From Candidatus Altimarinota bacterium (GTDB taxonomy: Bacteria; Patescibacteriota; Gracilibacteria; BD1-5; UBA6164), in contig JAHDHC010000009.1 of assembly GCA_020631485.1 (NCBI GenBank), forward strand, positions 1 to 51,645: a stretch of DNA of 51,645 nt. The letters are read 5' to 3'. The notes under the pieces are model-generated. The model made no database searches, was not told where the DNA came from, and saw only the letters and a list, made by a program, of their open reading frames with translations. Positions 9,702 through 20,825 of this stretch are shown here, in pieces. Within the stretch, counting starts at the first letter, position 1, and each line of letters starts with the position of its first letter. The translations under genes were made by a program, and so were the position numbers.

Positions 9702-10157
9702 CTAAAAGGGAATATCTTCTATACTGATTTCTTCCTCAGCTTTCGGAGCTTTGGATGATACAGGTGGAGTAGGATTTGGATTCTTGAGAGGTGCTTCAGT
9801 ATTTCACTGTGGAGATCATTGCTCTCATGGACTTCCTCAGAGGAGGATAAGATTTTCTCAGACTATTTCTGTTTTGTACCTCTTCGTTCCATCTTGGGCC
9901 TCCCAAGATCGAGTTTGAAGTCTTCATTCTATATATACTTTTTTTCATTTTTGAGCGTAATTGTGTGCTATTTCAGAGAGTTTTCCCCAGAGCACCACGT
10001 TGTGATACTCAGCAAGACTCTGTTTGATTCAGCTTGCATCAGTCCAGTTTCTGTTTGTAGCAACAGAAACCTGACATACATTTTGTCATCCTGGTGTTTG
10101 CTTGAGCTCTATGTCTTGTGTGACATTTCAAATAATTTGTACTTTGTTGAGATCCAT
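9702..10157 (-). CDS. ssb: Single-stranded DNA-binding protein
   Basis: 151 residues. SSB coats single-stranded DNA in replication, recombination and repair and recruits partners through its C-terminal tail. The OB fold begins MDLNKVQIIGNVTQDIELKQ and continues with VCQVSVATNRNW, EYHNVVLWGKLSEIAHNYAQKG and KVYIEGRLQTRSWE, all typical of bacterial SSB. A Pro-rich linker leads to the acidic tail ISIEDIPF, matching the conserved DDDIPF tip. It is monocistronic; a long upstream gap holds its promoter. Confidence 0.95.
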
Positions 10158-10436
10158 AGTTCGTATGTTTTAAAAAAATAATGTATGGTAGAGTAAATAT
10201 GTTTGTATTGTTATAGTGTTCGTGTATTGGTTCGTATATATCTGTATAACTGCGAAATGTATTTATCTCACAAATGAGTATAGGTAAAAATTTTATTTTA
10301 CCAAAACTTTTATATACAAAATATACCTTTTCTTTTTTTTAGCTTCTCAATAGACATAAATAAATATTTTTTGATTATTTTTTTTTTATGTTTAGAGTAA
10401 AAGGGTATTTATAAACCTAAATTTATTACACAAATT
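10158..10436. other. Intergenic region between divergent ssb and AI-2E-like gene
   Basis: About 280 bases of very AT-rich DNA without a gene-like ORF. A perfect-looking dyad, ggtaaaa...tattttacc, lies at ~10283-10303. I could not identify confident -35/-10 pairs for either gene. Confidence 0.4.
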
Positions 10437-11573
10437 ATGCTCAAAAAGATAATGCAACAATCACCAGAAGATCTTCAAAAATCCCCAAATAAATTGTTGC
10501 AATTTGTTGCGATTATCATAGCCCTATTTATTATATTTTATATACTTCATATCGGTGCTTCATTTATCGTTCCTTTTATAATCGCACTCTTACTTTCTTT
10601 TTCTATAATGGGACTTTCAAATATTTTCAAAGCGTATCGTATTCCTTCCGTTATATCTATGATTTTATCACTTTCATGTTATGCCTTTTTGTTTTGGCTT
10701 ATTGGAAATATATTTAATGCAAATTTCCAAGAACTCATGCAAAAAGTCCCTGAGTACGAAGTGAGAATTGCTGAACTCATAGCTTCTGTTTTTGAATACT
10801 TTGAAGTAGAGCAACCAGAGACGGTAACAGAGTATTTTGCAAGACTCGATTTTGTAACTATTGGACGTGATTTCTGAACAGCGATTGCAAATATCTTTTC
10901 AAAAATCTGACTTATTATGTTTTATGTTCTGTTCATTCTTTTAGAACATAGATATTTTTGAGCGAAGCTCAAGGCGATGATTCGAAATGAAGGACAAGAA
11001 AACAAAGTTCTTTCAGCACTTATGCAAATCAAACATGATGTGAAATCATACTTTGTCATAAAGACTTGAGTAAGTCTTGTAACGGGGGGATTGAGTTATC
11101 TCGTGTTAATGTTTTTTGGTGTAGATTTTGCATTGTTTTGGGCATTTTTGATATTTGCCTTTAACTTCATCCCAACAATCTGATCAGTTATTGCCGTACT
11201 ATTTCCTGTCGCACTTGCGCTCGTCCAGTTCGAATCCTTGTATTCTGTAGTATTTTTATTTATCGGACTTACCTGAATACAAGTACTCATGGGAAATATT
11301 ATCGAGCCAAGATTTGTTGGGAATAAACTCAATCTGAGTCCACTTGTCATAATACTCTCACTGTGATTTTGGTGATATATATGGGGAATAATAGGAATGC
11401 TTCTTTCTGTGCCAATAATGGTGATCCTCAATATTATCCTCTCAAAGTTTGACTCTAGTCGTCCTTTTGCAGTGCTATTTTCAGAAAAATGAGACTTGAA
11501 AATAGATGTTGATGAGCCAGAGCAAAATAGAAAAGAATTGATTAAAAAACTCAAAAAAAGGCTCAGCTTTTAA
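10437..11573 (+). CDS. AI-2E/PerM family membrane transporter
   Basis: 378 residues. Members of this family are multi-pass proteins implicated in export of autoinducer-2 or ion antiport. Two N-terminal membrane segments (FVAIIIALFIIFYILHIG; FIVPFIIALLLSFSIMG) are followed by an amphipathic central region (LMQKVPEYEVRIAELIASVFE). The C-terminal half carries the family hallmarks: VIKTGVSLVTGGLSYLVL, FWAFLIFAFNFIPTIGSVIA and MGNIIEPRFVGNKLNLSPLVIILSL, where N(F/Y)IPxxG and EPxxxGxxxxLxP are conserved. The substrate cannot be read from sequence. Confidence 0.85.
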
Positions 11574-11577
11574 TTTT

Positions 11578-11606
11578 TTGCAAGATTGAGTAATTTGTAC
11601 TATACT
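11578..11606 (+). promoter_or_regulatory. Promoter of the anti-sigma-factor-like gene
   Basis: TTGCAA (11578-11583), a 17-base spacer and TATACT (11601-11606) form a near-consensus promoter immediately after the upstream stop codon. Its predicted transcription start (~11613) lies downstream of a possible TTG start at 11611, which is why the ATG at 11650 is preferred. Confidence 0.7.
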
Positions 11607-11649
11607 AGTATTGAATATATTTGTTACGAAAAAGAAGCTAATTGCGCGT

Positions 11650-12165
11650 ATGGATGTAATATCAATCGAAAATATTCCTGAAAATACGAAACTTGAATCA
11701 TTTCTTAGGGATTTTATGGACTCTGAGAATTTTTCTATGAAACTTTCATATACATCTGATTTTTCAAATACTCCAAAAATACGATTTCTCATAGAAAAGA
11801 TTCTCGATATATATTCAGTGACTCTCAAAGAAAAAAATAGACTTGTTCTCGTTTCTGATGAACTCAATAATAATGCCGTCGAGCACGGAACCTGAAAGTG
11901 ATGAGAAAATATGATTTCTATTGCTGTAAATAAAATAGAGGGAGGGAGTTTATTCGTCAAGATAGAAGTAACAGATAATTGAGTATGAGACGCGCATAAT
12001 ATGGAGCGTTTAAAAAAAGAAAAAGATGCAATTGGTTTTGAAAAACATCATAGTATTCGCGGAAGAGGACTTTTTTTGATAACTGAAAGAATAGCTGATA
12101 GACTGTATTTTAAAGATGCTGATACTTGAGGGCTTACAGTCGGTATAGAAAAGACATTGTCATAA
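11650..12165 (+). CDS. Anti-sigma factor-type ATP-binding protein (RsbW/SpoIIAB-like)
   Basis: 171 residues. It has the GHKL ATPase fold used by serine kinases that sequester sigma factors: the N box in LVLVSDELNNNAVEHG (~75-90), the G1 box VTDNGVGD (~110) and the G2 box IRGRGLFLITERIADRL (~138-155). The N-terminal ~60 residues have no obvious relative, and the usual anti-anti-sigma partner is not adjacent. It may regulate an alternative sigma factor or a phosphorelay encoded elsewhere. An in-frame TTG at 11611 could add 13 residues but precedes the predicted transcript start. Confidence 0.8.
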
Positions 12166-12181
12166 CACAAGATGCTTTCAG

Positions 12182-12212
12182 AAAAACCATAAAAAATATT
12201 GGTTTTTTTTTG
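12182..12212 (+). terminator. Terminator after the anti-sigma-like gene
   Basis: An AAAAACCA/TGGTTTTT stem with an AT loop is followed by a T-run, 17 bases past the stop codon. Confidence 0.8.
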
Positions 12213-12257
12213 TTTTTCACTTATATTTTAGATATTATTATATAGTAAAATCATATT

Positions 12258-13778
12258 ATGAATAGAAGAAGACGTCAAAGTCCGTCTGAACAAGCCCTCA
12301 ACCAGCTTCGTGATTATGCAGTACCTATCATAGGACTGCTTCTAATAGTTTTTATCATCTACAATGTTTTCTCTGGAGATGAAGCTACTGATAATTCTAC
12401 TGAGGTATCTGACATGCCTCAGATAGAGGCAACAACAAGTAACAAAATGACCCTCGACTTCGATGGAGAAGAAACTACGGGTTTTGTCGAGTACTCAGAA
12501 TGATGAAAAGATAAGCTGAGTGAGAAAAATGAGCTATATCCAGGAGAAAAACTTGTAGTTGAGAATGGAAATGTAACTCTCAAAAGTGATGAGAGTCTGT
12601 TAATGAAACTCAGTAAAAACGGAGAGCTCAAATATGATATCAGCTGAGATTATATGCTGAGCTCAAGTGATCTGTTTGTAAAAGCTGATGAATGAGTGAA
12701 TGTAAACCTGAGATTTCTCAATATGACACTTCTTCCAGGAACCATCGTATCATTGAATCAAAATGAAGTAGCAAGTACAGTAAATGTTTTAAGCGGAAAA
12801 GCAAATGTCTCAAGCTTTGCAGGAAAACAAGCTACAATCTGAGGATGAGAGAAGATAAGTATTACAAACTCTGAAGCAACAAAAGAAGATCTTGATATAG
12901 AAGCTAAAAGAGAAGAAATCGGAAACTATTTCTTTTCTGAGAAATGGGCAACAGACAATAACCTCATAAGCTACCTCTCCGTCGAGGAAGAATGAGCTGA
13001 CGATTCAGAAACTGGTACGGGTGAGACAAATGAAGACACTTCTGAAAATACAAGTCAAGGAAAATATATCACGATAACTGGTATCGAAGACAATAAAACC
13101 TACGGATCATCTACGCTTGATATATGAGGAACCCTCAGTGATGAGAGAGTTGCAAAGATTACCTTTAACAACAGTTCAGCGACACTCGATCTTGTAGCAA
13201 AAACCTATGAACTTAATGGTTTTTCTATTCCTCTACGTGTAAATGATATAGTGTACAAGGCCTTTGATACATGAGAAAATGTACTTGAAAGAGGTGTTTT
13301 AACTGTATATTACCAAGAGTGAGCCGAAGTAGAAGAGGGATCATCGACAGATTCGACAAATGCTACAGAATTTCCTGTAACTGATTCAAATCCCCAGTTT
13401 GCTTTTACAGCTCCGACACCAAATCCATTTACCAGCACTGCTGACTTCATCACCATACGAGGAAAATCTAGTGCCTGAGCAGCAACATATGTAACCGTAA
13501 ACGGACTCAGGCTCAAATCATATAATGGAACTACTTGGAGATATCATGCAAGCACCCAATTTGGAACACTCAAAAATGGGGTAAACCTCTACAAAGTAAA
13601 CTATTATAATGCTGCAGGAACAATCGTGCACACCAACACTTTTACTATAATCCGTAAGACCCCTCCAGCACCGACTCCAGTCGCAACTACACCAGTTGCT
13701 ACTCCTCCAGCTCAAGAAAAAACTGATACAAGTGATTCAGGAGGAGATGATATAGCCAATAGAATCCCTCTTGAATAG
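12258..13778 (+). CDS. Membrane-anchored extracellular protein with FecR-like domain
   Basis: 506 residues. A basic N-terminus (NRRRRQSPSEQALNQL) leads into one membrane segment at ~22-38 (AVPIIGLLLIVFIIYNVF), so the rest is likely outside the cell. A region near 150-215 (LLPGTIVSLNQNEVAS, NVLSGKANVSSFAG, ATIGGGEKISI) resembles the FecR fold: a beta domain with LxGxAxV. Two Ig-like beta regions follow (KYITITGIEDNKTYGSS; FITIRGKSSAGAATYVTVNG), then a Pro/Thr-rich C-terminus (PAPTPVATTPVATPP). There is no sorting motif. It heads a cluster of envelope genes. The exact role is unknown; the extracellular location is inferred from topology. Confidence 0.65.
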
Positions 13779-13799
13779 TCTCTAAAAGTTAGCTTATAT

Positions 13800-15182
13800 A
13801 TGTTCAAAAAGATTATATGATTATGATTCTCTGAAACATGAAAAAATAAGAAGTCTGTAAAAGACTATATCAACTCGCTTGTAGAATCAGGCGCTTGAGA
13901 ATTTTTTACGGGATATAATCCTCCATATTGGTATGAAAAATACGGTTTTGAAGTAAGTCCAAATGGAAGATTTGCAGAACATGAGCAAATAACGTCTCGC
14001 GAGACTCTTGAGAAAATATGTAGAGAAGTACAGAGTCACGGCTTAGAATTATTTGTAAATCTTAATGCCTGGTATTATACAGATGAGACATTTCCACTTA
14101 TAGAAAAAATGTTTCAAGAATTTGAAGAAATCTGAGTAGATGGAATTATATGTGGAAATATCTGAATCCTCGAATATCTCAAAAAAGTCTGATATACAGG
14201 TAAGATAAATATCTCAACGATACTCGCGGTTTACAATACCCAAGCAATACAATTTTTCCTTGAAAATTATACAATCAACAAGATTATCCTGAGTAGAGAA
14301 GTGACTCTCAAAGAAATAGAAAAGCTAGTCAATACTTTTCCAGATACTCGATTTGAAGTATTTTGAGAGTGAGATTTTTGTAGATATAATAATGGTTTAT
14401 GCTATGCAGAACACAAATATGGAGCAAAAGATATATGTACCCTCGTCGTCAATGATCTGGTCTACAAAAAAAGATACAATCCAGATTTCAAAACAGATAT
14501 TTTGAATCCAGAACTTTCAAATGAAGAAAAAATCCTCAAAATGAACGATCAGTATGATGATCTGTTTCAGCAAATAGCAGATTTATCTTCACCTCTATAT
14601 GATCTCACTGGAGAAGAAGATATTGATAAGCAGTTGCATACTTGTTTATCTCGTTTGTATAAGAGAGTAGATATCTACTTTGATGCGATGAAGCCTCTCA
14701 CTGATGAAAAAAATAGAAACATCATCATGGTACTCAAGGCAGCAAAGTCTCTCCTAGAAAATGCGTCATTTCTCTCAGATGATCAAAAGAATGCACTGAA
14801 ACAGTTTCACGATGAACTCGAAGGATCAGTAAAATCATGAATACAAGAACTGACCTGATCGACGAAAAAGATCTGAGGTCTTCCGAAGCTTCGTGCCCAG
14901 GAACTCGCAAAATTTTATGCAAAATGAGACAATCTCAATCTCTATTCCTATCTCTTTTTTTCTAAGTTTCAGAATATAGATACGGTAAAATTCCCGACCC
15001 GTGGGAGGGATTATGCTCGTAAAATCGAACTCATCGAAAAAGTTTTAAAAGAAGAAAAGATTGATCCAGCTCTTCTTGGGAGAGATATGAGTATAGAGAG
15101 AACACATTATGATCTGACATATTTGTTTTGAGAGAAATTATGGTTTCGTAATATTCTAAAAGACTTTTCATGAAAAAAATAG
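13800..15182 (+). CDS. Peptidase U32 family protein
   Basis: 460 residues. The U32 core has a TIM-barrel-like start (EKICREVQSHGLELFVNLNAWYY), VDGIICGNIGILEYLKK, INISTILAVYNTQAIQFF and NKIILSREVTLKEIEKL, followed by FEVFGEGDFCRYNNGLCY with its paired cysteines at the expected place. Known members are collagenase-like peptidases, or act in tRNA or ubiquinone hydroxylation. The C-terminal ~200 residues are helical and unfamiliar. The gene overlaps the following SLH/PKD gene by 13 bases, so the two are translationally coupled. Confidence 0.82.
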
Positions 15183-17596
15183 TCATCTTCTTGTTTTTGC
15201 TCTTTCTTGGTATTTGACCACTTTTTATCGTGCACTGAGATATGCAAAGGAGTATTTTTATAGATCTAGATGAGGATTATGCATACACTACGGAGCTTGA
15301 CTATTTGTATGAGAAAGGAATAATTTTTCCTGATGAAAACAATTTTTTCAACCCAGAAGTTCCTATGAAGAGAGGAGAGCTTATCTCACAGAGTATGAGA
15401 CTTTCCTGCGACTCTTGTATCCCATACGAAGTGAGTCCGCGTATAGTTTCAAGTTATAGTGAAAATCAGAGTTTTTTTGACCTCGAGCCAAATGATACTA
15501 TGTTTTATTGTGCTGAAGAGGCTGATAAGAAAAATTATCTTCTGCGTCTAGCTCCAAGTTATAGTTGTGAAAATGGTGACGCACAAGAAGGAGAATCTCC
15601 TTTTTGTGCTGATGACTTGATATCGCGTCAAGATGCTATTCGTGCTATTTTAAATATATCTTGAATATATACGCAGAGGGATTATGAACAAGATATCTGA
15701 TTGTTAGAAAGAGGAGAGATAGAAACTCAGCTCTGAGCTGATGTCTTCTCAAAAAATGATGATGGAACTATAAATCCCTATTTTTTATATTTGAGAAAGG
15801 CCCTTTCCCTGAGTATAGAAGAACGCGATTTGTTTTGAGAACTTATAGAGTATGAGTTTTTTAAAATGGATGAAGCAGATCTCTTAGCTCCTCAATTATT
15901 CCTCACTCGTGAAGAGTTTATTCAAATGGCCTATGTCGCCTCAAAACTCTCACCGTGTGATGAGAGTAGCTGAGATTTTGCAGCCTTGATTGATGTATAT
16001 CCATGAAAATGTAATCCCGGAGAAACTTGTGGAAAAGAAGCACTGAAAGAAAATACCCAAACATATGATCTCGTAGCAAACTATGCCTGAATATGTGAGC
16101 AGTGAATCGATGAAGAAAAAGCGATTGTATGGAGAGCCTATCATCCAGAAACAAATTCTCTCGAGTTATATTATGGCCCATATGTAGATAACGCAGTTTT
16201 TTCAAAAGATTGAGAATGGCTTTTGTATCTTTCGATATATGATAATTGCGGAAGAGAATCAACAGCAAAAACTACGATAGTTTCTTGACTTAACCAAGAG
16301 ACAAAAACACTCAGTATCGAAGCAAATCCAACAAATATTATTTTGTGAAATGAGCTTACTCTCAGAGCCTTGAGCCCAGACTCTGAAGATGCACAGTATT
16401 TGTGGGATTTTTGAGACTATTCATCTGATGTATGATCGACACAAACCCATACATATGAAGAAGTAGGGACCTACTATGTCCGTGTTCAGAAGTGACAAAC
16501 AGAAGCCTATATTCATGTAAATGTCTATGAGTCAGATCTCGATTTCTGAGCACTCATAGACATATTTCCAGCATCTTGTAAGCCTTGAGAGCCGTGTAAT
16601 AAAGCTGATCTCACAATCCCAGCACAAAGCTATGATTTTTATGCAAATTACGCCTGAGTATGTGAAGATGGGATAGTTGAAGAGCAAATAGAGTGGAAAT
16701 TTACCAATACTGATACCGGAAAAATAGAGACAAGAACATGAAGCTATGTAGATAATTTTGATTTTTTAGAGCCTTGACTCTGGAAGATAGCTCTCACAGT
16801 AGTTGATGCCTGTGGGAAGAGGGCTCAAGCTCAATCATATTTGAGAATAGGAGATGTGACGCAAGATGGCTGAGCGAGTTTATGAATAGAAGCGAGTGCA
16901 AATAACATAAATCTCAATGAGTCAGGCAAGATAGATTTTAGAGCACTATCTTCGCTCCCTGAAGATTCTGAGTTCATATGGGACTTTTGAGATGGGACTA
17001 CAGGTTCATGAGTCAATACATCACATAGCTATACCGCTCCTGGAACTTATACTGTGCAACTTGAATCTGGATGATATACAGCATTTGTAACGATTCATGT
17101 ATATGAAGAAGAGTTGAGTGATAAAGATTCTGATGGAGATGGAATTATAGATTCAGAGGATGCGTGTGTGAATCTTCCATGAGTCGCAGAAAATAGGGGA
17201 TGTCCGATATTACCATGAGATAGAGATGGAGATGGAGTATTGGATGATGAAGATAATTGTCCAAGCACAGCCTGATCAAAGGCAAATAATTGATGTCCAG
17301 AAGACGGAGGAATTATCTCACTCTGCTGATGAGAAAATGGTGGATGTAGTGAAGGCTATATCTGTAGTATAGATCCTTCATGAGCGGGAGAGTGAGTATG
17401 TCTCATCGATGATGTTTGTGCTCTCAATTTAGATGGAGCAAGTAGGGGAAATATAGTGTGTAATACATGTCCTTGTAATTACTCACTTGATTTTAACTCG
17501 ACACTCAAGATATGTGATATTGTATTCCCCGCGATTACATCTCCAGATGGTACACGTATCTATTCGAAAGGGGAAGCATATCAAATCTTAGACTAG
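15170..17596 (+). CDS. Secreted SLH/PKD surface protein with type-3 calcium repeats
   Basis: 808 residues. A signal peptide (KKIVIFLFLLFLGIGPLFIV) is followed by an SLH-like segment at ~42-75 (LDYLYEKGIIFPDENNFFNP, then MKRGELI) that may attach it to a surface layer or wall polymer. A second REEF-type element lies near 245. Two PKD-like domains occur (YLWDFGDYSS...; FIWDFGDGTTGSG...), each with the WDFGD core. A Cys-bearing module is duplicated (DFAALIDVYPGKCNPGETCG and DFGALIDIFPASCKPGEPCN). Near 640-700 are two thrombospondin type-3-like calcium repeats (DSDGDGIIDSEDAC, DRDGDGVLDDEDNC). The C-terminus is Cys-rich. It overlaps the U32 gene, and its TAG directly abuts the rsmA ATG. Confidence 0.8.
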
Positions 17597-18418
17597 ATGA
17601 GTATTCAAAAAACCTATAATATAATTGCAAAAAAGTCTCTCGGGCAGAACTTTTTAAAAGATGAAAGTATCTTAGATCAGATTCTTGCAGCATCTCATAT
17701 CACTGGAAAGCATGTTATTGAAGTATGACCTTGATATGGAGCATTGAGTGAGAAAATAGTCCAAAAGAGCCCTTCAAACTTTGATATGCTTGAGTTAGAC
17801 TCCAGACTTGTCGCGGTTCTCAAAGACCGTATAGAGAAAGAAAATTGGCATCAGTACACAAAAGATATACAGATATATGCGTGAGATGTTTTGGATTTTT
17901 ATGACGTACCAGAGTATAAATACCATATTATAGCAAATATCCCATATTATATCACTTCTCCTATACTCAGACACTTTTTATACAATCAAAAAAATATAGC
18001 TGAAACACTCACTATCTTGATGCAAAAGGATGTTGCTGATAAGATCATAAAACAGTTTCATCATAAAAAGGCAAAATCTTCAGTTATCTGACTTCTTCTT
18101 GCAAAAAAGATGCATATAAAAAAAGTATGTGATGTGCCAGCTGAAGCCTTTGATCCTATTCCAAAAGTACAATCGAGTGTCCTACATTTTGAAAAGCATA
18201 CTTTTTTTACTGATATAGATGATCAGCTATATACCGAATTTATAAAAAAAGCATTTTGTGAACCAAGAAAAAAAATGCTTTCAAATCTTGTGAAAAATTC
18301 GTATGAAAAAAATATGCTGGAAAAAGTATTTTGATCAAAAAATATTTCACTACAAGCTCGAGCAGAGGACCTCAGTGTAGATGATTTTTGTGAATTAGTC
18401 TCTCAATTACATCAATAA
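17597..18418 (+). CDS. rsmA: 16S rRNA dimethyladenosine transferase RsmA/KsgA
   Basis: 273 residues. RsmA dimethylates two adjacent adenosines in the 3' hairpin of 16S rRNA using SAM. The N-terminal AKKSLGQNFLKDESILDQI is the family signature. The SAM loop VIEVGPGYGALSEK (~40-53) contains two TGA glycines, and the catalytic IIANIPYYITSPIL sits at ~112. The C-terminal domain has FDPIPKVQSSVLHF and FCEPRKKMLSNL. The ATG follows the upstream TAG without a gap, so it is probably translated from the envelope-gene mRNA. A terminator follows. Confidence 0.95.
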
Positions 18419-18430
18419 TTTTCCCTTGTG

Positions 18431-18466
18431 TAAAAGATTCCTCAAAAAAGGAGTCTTTTTTTGTTT
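18431..18466 (+). terminator. Terminator after rsmA
   Basis: aaaagattcc pairs with ggagtctttt (one G-T pair) around a short loop, followed by a T-run, 13 bases past the rsmA stop. Confidence 0.8.
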
Positions 18467-18523
18467 TTGAAAAAAATATATGATAAAATTAAAAAAATAA
18501 AAATAAAAACAAAACCTGAAACT

Positions 18524-19579
18524 ATGAACTACGAAAACAAGCAAGAACTAGACATACAAGCAATCCAAGAAAAAAACCTTGAAATACTACAAGAATCTCA
18601 AACTACAGTCTCAGAAGAACTTTTGGGAGCCTCATACGTAGAAGCTGAGATTCTGGATAATGCATCAAGAGTCGTAGATACACAGGAAATTCCAAAAGAG
18701 AAAGAGTTAGAAGATGTTCTTGTTTTTCTTGAAGAAGGAGAATGAGAAAACTCAGAGAAAGAAATAGGGGGGCTTGTTCAAAGTATCGATACCACTATTT
18801 TAGCCAAGTGTTATCGCGCAGGAGTATTTGTAACAAAATACATACTTACGGCTTCCTTCATATTTGTCATACTTATGGCTTTTACAAACTATAGTGCGTA
18901 TATCACTATCGCCAAAAGTTACTTCAATCCAGAAGCAATTCTTCAATCGGAAAAAGATTTACAGATGAGTCTCGATGTATCACAAATCCGTAGTCCGATA
19001 AAGGCGAAGCAAAAAACTGATGCTGAAATCATCCAAGAGCAAGAGGCTCGTATCTACAACTCAAAAAATATAAAAAGTATTATAGGAAATATTCGTGATG
19101 AGGAGATTGATCTAAACATAGAAATCATCCCATTTGTTAATAGAGTAGTCATCCCAAAGATTGGAAAAAACATACCACTTGTTGATATAGAAGAGTGAAA
19201 AGTTGAGTGACTAGATGAGTTAAATGATATCTTTATGGAAGAGCTCAGCTGAGGGGTCGTACGCTATCCTGGAAGTGCAAAGCCATGACAGTTTGGAAAT
19301 GCTTTTATATTCTGACACTCTTCAAACTTCCCATGGGTACAGTGAGAATACAATGATGTCTTTGTTTTACTCGATAAACTAGAGATTTGAGATGAAGTAG
19401 TAAGTTATTATGAATGACAAAAATACACATATAAAATAACAGAAAAAAGAGTTATCCATCCAAGTGATGTTGAAGTACTCAAGAGAGATACAGGAAAAAA
19501 AGAAATTACACTTATGACCTGTTGGCCAATAGGGACAACCTATAATAGACTTCTCGTAATCTGAGAACTCGTAAAATAA
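18524..19579 (+). CDS. Sortase family transpeptidase (second copy)
   Basis: 351 residues. A ~95-residue acidic cytoplasmic N-terminus (QELDIQAIQEKNLEILQES) is followed by one membrane segment at ~110-130 (YILTASFIFVILMAFTNY). The catalytic domain has His in FIFGHSSNFPW (~264), Cys in ITLMTCWPIG (~333) and Arg in TYNRLLVIGEL (~342), a complete triad. Unlike the sortase at 1387-2790 it has a long acidic cytoplasmic region in place of a Ser/Gly-rich outer spacer, so the two may serve different substrates. An upstream in-frame TTG at 18461 is possible but lies in the rsmA terminator, so the ATG is preferred. It is followed after 4 bases by a small membrane gene. Confidence 0.88.
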
Positions 19580-19583
19580 TACT

Positions 19584-19853
19584 ATGGAAAAAATAGGATT
19601 TGAATACAAATACCAAAATGTATATGAGATAATAAAAACTCTGAAGTTAGATACTGCAGAATTTTTATATATCCCAATATTTATAGCTATATTTGTATCA
19701 ACTTATTTTTTGATTTATAGGATAGGACCAATGTTTCATATCTATAAAAATTATAAAAAAGACCAGAAAGTAAAGCTCAAGAAAAAACAATTCATAGAAA
19801 GAATTAAGCTTCAAAATGAAATTGAAGATGAGGTAGAAAAAGACTTGAAATAA
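19584..19853 (+). CDS. Small single-pass membrane protein, unknown
   Basis: 89 residues: one membrane segment (FLYIPIFIAIFVSTYFLIY) near 35-53, then a strongly basic, helical tail (KNYKKDQKVKLKKKQFIERIKLQNEIEDEVEKD), probably cytoplasmic and coiled. I do not recognise it. Its start is 4 bases after the sortase stop, so the two are likely one transcript. Confidence 0.6.
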   Translation: MEKIGFEYKYQNVYEIIKTLKLDTAEFLYIPIFIAIFVSTYFLIYRIGPMFHIYKNYKKDQKVKLKKKQFIERIKLQNEIEDEVEKDLK

Positions 19854-19883
19854 ATCTGGAAAAATTTCCAAAAGACGATAAGC

Positions 19884-19889
19884 TATAAT
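19884..19889 (+). promoter_or_regulatory. -10 element upstream of the VanY-like gene
   Basis: A consensus TATAAT lies 28 bases before the chosen GTG start. No convincing -35 element is visible at 16-18 bases upstream. Confidence 0.45.
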
Positions 19890-19916
19890 CTACATTATCG
19901 TTTTTTATTTTTGACT

Positions 19917-20825
19917 GTGAAAAAATCATATATCATCGGCATGATAGTTGCTGGGCTCTTAGTTCTGGGAGGATTTTTCTTTTTGCTTTCTCAGTACCTA
20001 TCAGTAGAGGAAGAAGAGATTTCTCAGTCACAAATAGTTATTGGAGAAGAAACAAAATCTCAAAGTGATGAAAGTGTTCCTTTGGATATAGAAAAGAAAA
20101 CAGAAGAAGTTATAACGGTAGTTGCAAAGCATAAAAAAAATAAAAATATAGAAGAACAGATTAGCCCAGAATCAAACGACGATATTGTGAAAAAATCCCT
20201 TGATATTCTAGATGGGAACAATGACTCAGTAAGTAATCCGGAACCAAAAAAAATCTGATCATCTGCTGATAGCTCTGTTCAAAAATTCGTCTGACCTGAT
20301 GATTCATTTGACGATTTAGAATATGTTCCGACGGACCTTGTGCTTCTGGAACATGAAAATATTGTAGACACAAAAAAAAGTTCTCAATTACGTCAAGAAG
20401 CAGCAGGAGCACTCTATGATATGGCAGAAGCATTTTATAAAAAATTTGGACAAGAACTTGTAGTTGTAAGCGCCTACAGAAGTTATAAGTATCAAAAAGT
20501 GATCAAAGAAATGTGATGTTCTGATGAATTCTGTGCAAAAGCATGACACTCTGAGCATCAATCTGGTCTCGCTGTGGATTTCTGGGAAACAACTACTAGT
20601 GAAGAGTTTCTCTCAAAGCCAAATCAAAAAGTATATTTTGAATGGCTATTGGAAAACGCATATCGCTTTGGCTATCACAATAGCTATCAAAACGGAAGAG
20701 AAATCGATGGCTATCATAAAGAGCCATGGCACTGGAGATATGTATGAAACAATCTTGCAGCAAAGCTCCATGACAACTCTCTTACTTTTACTCAATGGTA
20801 TAGCTCACAAAAATCTCATGAATAA
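19917..20825 (+). CDS. D-alanyl-D-alanine carboxypeptidase, VanY/M15B type
   Basis: 302 residues. This family trims the terminal D-Ala from peptidoglycan stem peptides outside the membrane. A membrane anchor at ~5-25 (IIGMIVAGLLVLGGFFFLL) and an acidic linker lead to the catalytic domain. Its motifs are VVVSAYRSYKYQ, then the zinc-binding AGHSEHQSGLAVDF (~208-221) and EPWHWRYVG (~270), in the usual order. The start is GTG at 19917; TTG at 19911 is also possible. The 3' end overlaps the truncated mutS start (ATGAATAA), so mutS is likely translated by coupling from this gene. Confidence 0.88.
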
